A DNA stretch of 16,545 bases from Spirochaetaceae bacterium (GTDB lineage Bacteria > Spirochaetota > Spirochaetia > DSM-2461). Both the position numbers and the translations under genes were made by a program. Location: the NCBI GenBank assembly GCA_003246505.1, contig QKAI01000321.1:1-16545 (forward strand), given 5' to 3'. This document shows, piece by piece, positions 15,022 through 16,545 of the stretch; the first letter of the stretch is position 1; the number at the start of each line of letters is the position of its first letter. The notes beneath the pieces were generated by a model, which ran no database searches, had not been told where the DNA came from, and saw nothing but the letters and a program-made list of their open reading frames with translations.

Positions 15022-16185
15022 TCAGTGAACCCCGTACCGCCCCTTCCAGCGGGGATTCTTGGAGGAGATGTCCTCCACGAAGTGGGGCGTCTCCAGGCCG
15101 GTGGAACCGGGCTTCATGTGCAGGAAGAGATTATGGGCGATCCAGCGGGAGATCTGGAGGACGACCATCTTGTGGCGCAGCCTCCCCTGCTCGTCCCTGT
15201 TGAGGATGGAGGGGATGGTGTTGGTGGTGACGATCTCATCTATGACCGGATCGTTCAGAAGGCCCCGCCCTTCCCGGGAGGAGTAGAAGTGGGTGACCAG
15301 GAAGACGATGCGCCGGGGCCGGGCTTCCCGGATGACCCGGCAGGTTTCCAGTATGGTTCGCCCGGTGCGGACCATGTCGTCCACGACCACCACGTCCCGC
15401 CCTTCCACGTCCTCCAGCTTCAGGGGGGATTCGGCGTCCGGCTCGATATGGACGTCCCGTTCGCCCCGGCGCTCCTTGCACATCCTCAGGTATCCCACGG
15501 AGGGAATACCGATCTTTTCCACCAGCTGGGCGGCGAATTCGTGGGCCCCCTTGTCGGGAGCGCAGATGACCAGGGAGTCCCGGTTGACGATGTCGCTGGA
15601 GAGGAGATAATCGGCGTAGAGATCCACCGGGCGCAGATCCACGAACATGCCGTCGAAGTGGTCCTGGTAGAGGGTGCGCAATGAGAAGGGGCTGTGGTTG
15701 TGGACGGTGAAGACCTGGTTGACCCCGGCTTCCCTCAACAGGTCGGCGTAGAGCTTGGCGGAAAAGGGCTGGCCGTCGAATTTCTCATAGTCCCGGCTGT
15801 CCCGGTTGAAAAGGGTCTTCCCGTACTCCGGACGGGGTCCCCGGTCCTGGGCGCTGTAGAAAAGGTCCGGTTCCAGAAGGGAGACCCGCTCGGCCCCGTT
15901 CTCCCGGGCCGCCCGGGCCACCAGAAAATTTCTCATGGCCATCTCGTTCCGGTTCATGGCCGTGGAGGAGGTGCTCACGATGAGGACCTGATACCCCTCC
16001 AGGCGGCGCCCCACCTTTTCCCTGTCGTTCCTGTCCCCCAGTATGAACCGGGGACAGAATTCGCTGTTGTGAAAATTCTTCAGGGCGATCAGGTCCTGAT
16101 AATTCTGTTTCTGCTTCAGGTGATGGGCGATATCGGCAACGAAGACGTTGTCCGCATAATTTCCCACGACGAGGGTTTTATCCAT
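15022..16185 (-). CDS. prs: Ribose-phosphate pyrophosphokinase (PRPP synthetase), divergent long form
   Basis: 387 residues. Makes PRPP from ribose 5-phosphate and ATP for nucleotide, His and Trp synthesis. Seen: a degenerate form of the ATP-side motif (EPDLFYSAQDRG, about 104-115, compare PYFGYARQDR), a TVHNHS stretch where classical enzymes have DLH, and the PRPP-binding loop VVVVDDMVRTGRTIL with D269-D270. Classical Prs is about 315 residues. This one has extra C-terminal sequence (about 320-387, with ISRWIAHNLFLHMKPGSTG) and a diverged N-terminus. It is probably a real Prs because both half-sites are recognisable, but a related phosphoribosyltransferase-fold protein cannot be excluded. 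GGGAG lies a rather long 13 nt before the ATG. It sits downstream of glyA across a hairpin, and no clear promoter is visible between them. Confidence 0.82.
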   Translation of the reverse strand: MDKTLVVGNYADNVFVADIAHHLKQKQNYQDLIALKNFHNSEFCPRFILGDRNDREKVGRRLEGYQVLIVSTSSTAMNRNEMAMRNFLVARAARENGAERVSLLEPDLFYSAQDRGPRPEYGKTLFNRDSRDYEKFDGQPFSAKLYADLLREAGVNQVFTVHNHSPFSLRTLYQDHFDGMFVDLRPVDLYADYLLSSDIVNRDSLVICAPDKGAHEFAAQLVEKIGIPSVGYLRMCKERRGERDVHIEPDAESPLKLEDVEGRDVVVVDDMVRTGRTILETCRVIREARPRRIVFLVTHFYSSREGRGLLNDPVIDEIVTTNTIPSILNRDEQGRLRHKMVVLQISRWIAHNLFLHMKPGSTGLETPHFVEDISSKNPRWKGRYGVH

Positions 16186-16208
16186 TTTTTTACTTATTCT
16201 CCCGGAAG

Positions 16209-16254
16209 GAAATAAACGGACGGTCCCCTCCCGGTTCAGGGGCGGACCGTCCGT
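16209..16254 (-). terminator. Strong hairpin between glyA and prs
   Basis: Minus strand, 10 nt after the glyA stop: an 11-bp perfect stem ACGGACGGTCC (16254-16244) with GGACCGTCCGT (16226-16216), an inner CCCCT/AGGGG pairing, then TTTATTT (16215-16209). It works as a glyA terminator. Because no clear prs promoter follows it, it may also let some transcripts through (attenuation). Confidence 0.8.
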
Positions 16255-16264
16255 ATCGGTTCAT

Positions 16265-16545
16265 TTAGCAAAAAGCCTTTTCGAGAAGTTCCAGATCAAT
16301 CTCGGGGTAAAGGAGGAACTCATCCAGGAGGGCTTTGATCCTGGCCCGGGCGCTTTCCACCACCGCGCCATCGATCCTGTACTTGGACTTGCTCTTCTGC
16401 CCCGCGTTCTCCCCCTTAGTCAGGATGACCGGCTCGGCCGCCTTGAGGACGGTGGCGATGACGTCGGCGATCTCATCCATCTGGGCCTTGCCCATTCCCA
16501 GGGAGGTGACGGCGGCGGTTCCCAGGCGGAGGCCGGAGGTGTACC
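16265..16545 (-). CDS. glyA: Serine hydroxymethyltransferase, C-terminal part (cut by window edge)
   Basis: The last 92 residues of a PLP enzyme that converts serine and tetrahydrofolate to glycine and 5,10-methylene-THF. The edge reads YTSGLRLGTAAVTSLGMGKAQM, the conserved GlyA segment (SGLRIGTPAVTTRG in relatives) with the substrate-binding Arg. The following helix is MDEIADVIATVL. The end has an insertion (KGENAGQKSKSKYRID, then LLDEFLLYPEIDLELLEKAF) that the common 415-residue GlyA lacks. This points to the longer bacterial form known from spirochaetes, among others. The stop is TAA at 16267-16265, followed by a strong hairpin. Confidence 0.9.
   Translation of the reverse strand, partial: YTSGLRLGTAAVTSLGMGKAQMDEIADVIATVLKAAEPVILTKGENAGQKSKSKYRIDGAVVESARARIKALLDEFLLYPEIDLELLEKAFC

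Overview
The window looks like an ordinary chromosomal stretch of a fairly GC-rich (about 60-68% in most genes, by hand count of sampled lines), probably anaerobic or fermentative bacterium. A spirochaete (Spirochaetaceae and relatives) is my best guess. The reasons are the unusual long ribose-phosphate pyrophosphokinase, the long-type GlyA C-terminus, the NfeD-SPFH-SPFH operon and the antiporter-EIIA fusion. This is inference from protein style, not proof. There are no IS elements, phage genes, CRISPR arrays or rRNA genes. No gene-free stretch exceeds 300 bases.

Layout. (1) 1-2834: the start of an AraC-type regulator (minus, cut by the window edge) diverges from a GH2 beta-mannosidase, a typical sugar-utilisation pair, closed by a GC-rich hairpin. 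(2) 2856-3010: a complete tRNA-Ala(GGC) unit with its own promoter and a strong terminator. (3) 3015-4805: a minus-strand group of clearly lower GC (about 40-50%): a small ribbon-helix-helix-like protein, a membrane-anchored LuxR-type regulator, and an unrecognised 186-residue protein whose end overlaps the LuxR gene. The two promoters here carry the same ATACT-N2-AGNAT inverted repeat, 2 bp upstream of the -35 box, which suggests a small self-contained regulon. (4) 4844-11792, minus strand: a Na+/H+ (CPA2) antiporter fused to a PTS EIIA domain, an iron-type alcohol dehydrogenase with one metal-ligand His replaced by Gln, an arginine deiminase with all catalytic residues but no arcB/arcC beside it, and a major-facilitator protein carrying a roughly 325-residue HEAT-like C-terminal domain. 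(5) 11934-15021, plus strand: NfeD, two tandem SPFH/band-7 proteins (translationally coupled), then a SAM methyltransferase. This is a membrane-microdomain operon with a methyltransferase appended. (6) 15022-16545, minus strand: a divergent PRPP synthetase, whose stop codon directly abuts the methyltransferase stop, and the C-terminal part of serine hydroxymethyltransferase (glyA), with a strong hairpin between them.

How the pieces fit. Genes 1-2 handle mannoside breakdown. The central block mixes ion/pH homeostasis (the antiporter tied to PTS phosphorylation), fermentative redox balance (ADH) and arginine catabolism or acid protection (ADI). The NfeD/SPFH block is membrane-quality or microdomain machinery. 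The prs-glyA block is nucleotide and one-carbon housekeeping. A repeated regulatory theme is a -10-like hexamer 6-9 nt before the start codon in several genes (araC-like, RHH, adh, arcA, nfeD), which would give leaderless or nearly leaderless mRNAs. Other genes (186-aa protein, antiporter, SPFH genes) have good Shine-Dalgarno sequences.

The strongest candidates for something undescribed are the low-GC RHH/LuxR/unknown regulon with its shared operator, the MFS-HEAT fusion, and the antiporter-EIIA fusion. None of these can be proved novel without database searches.
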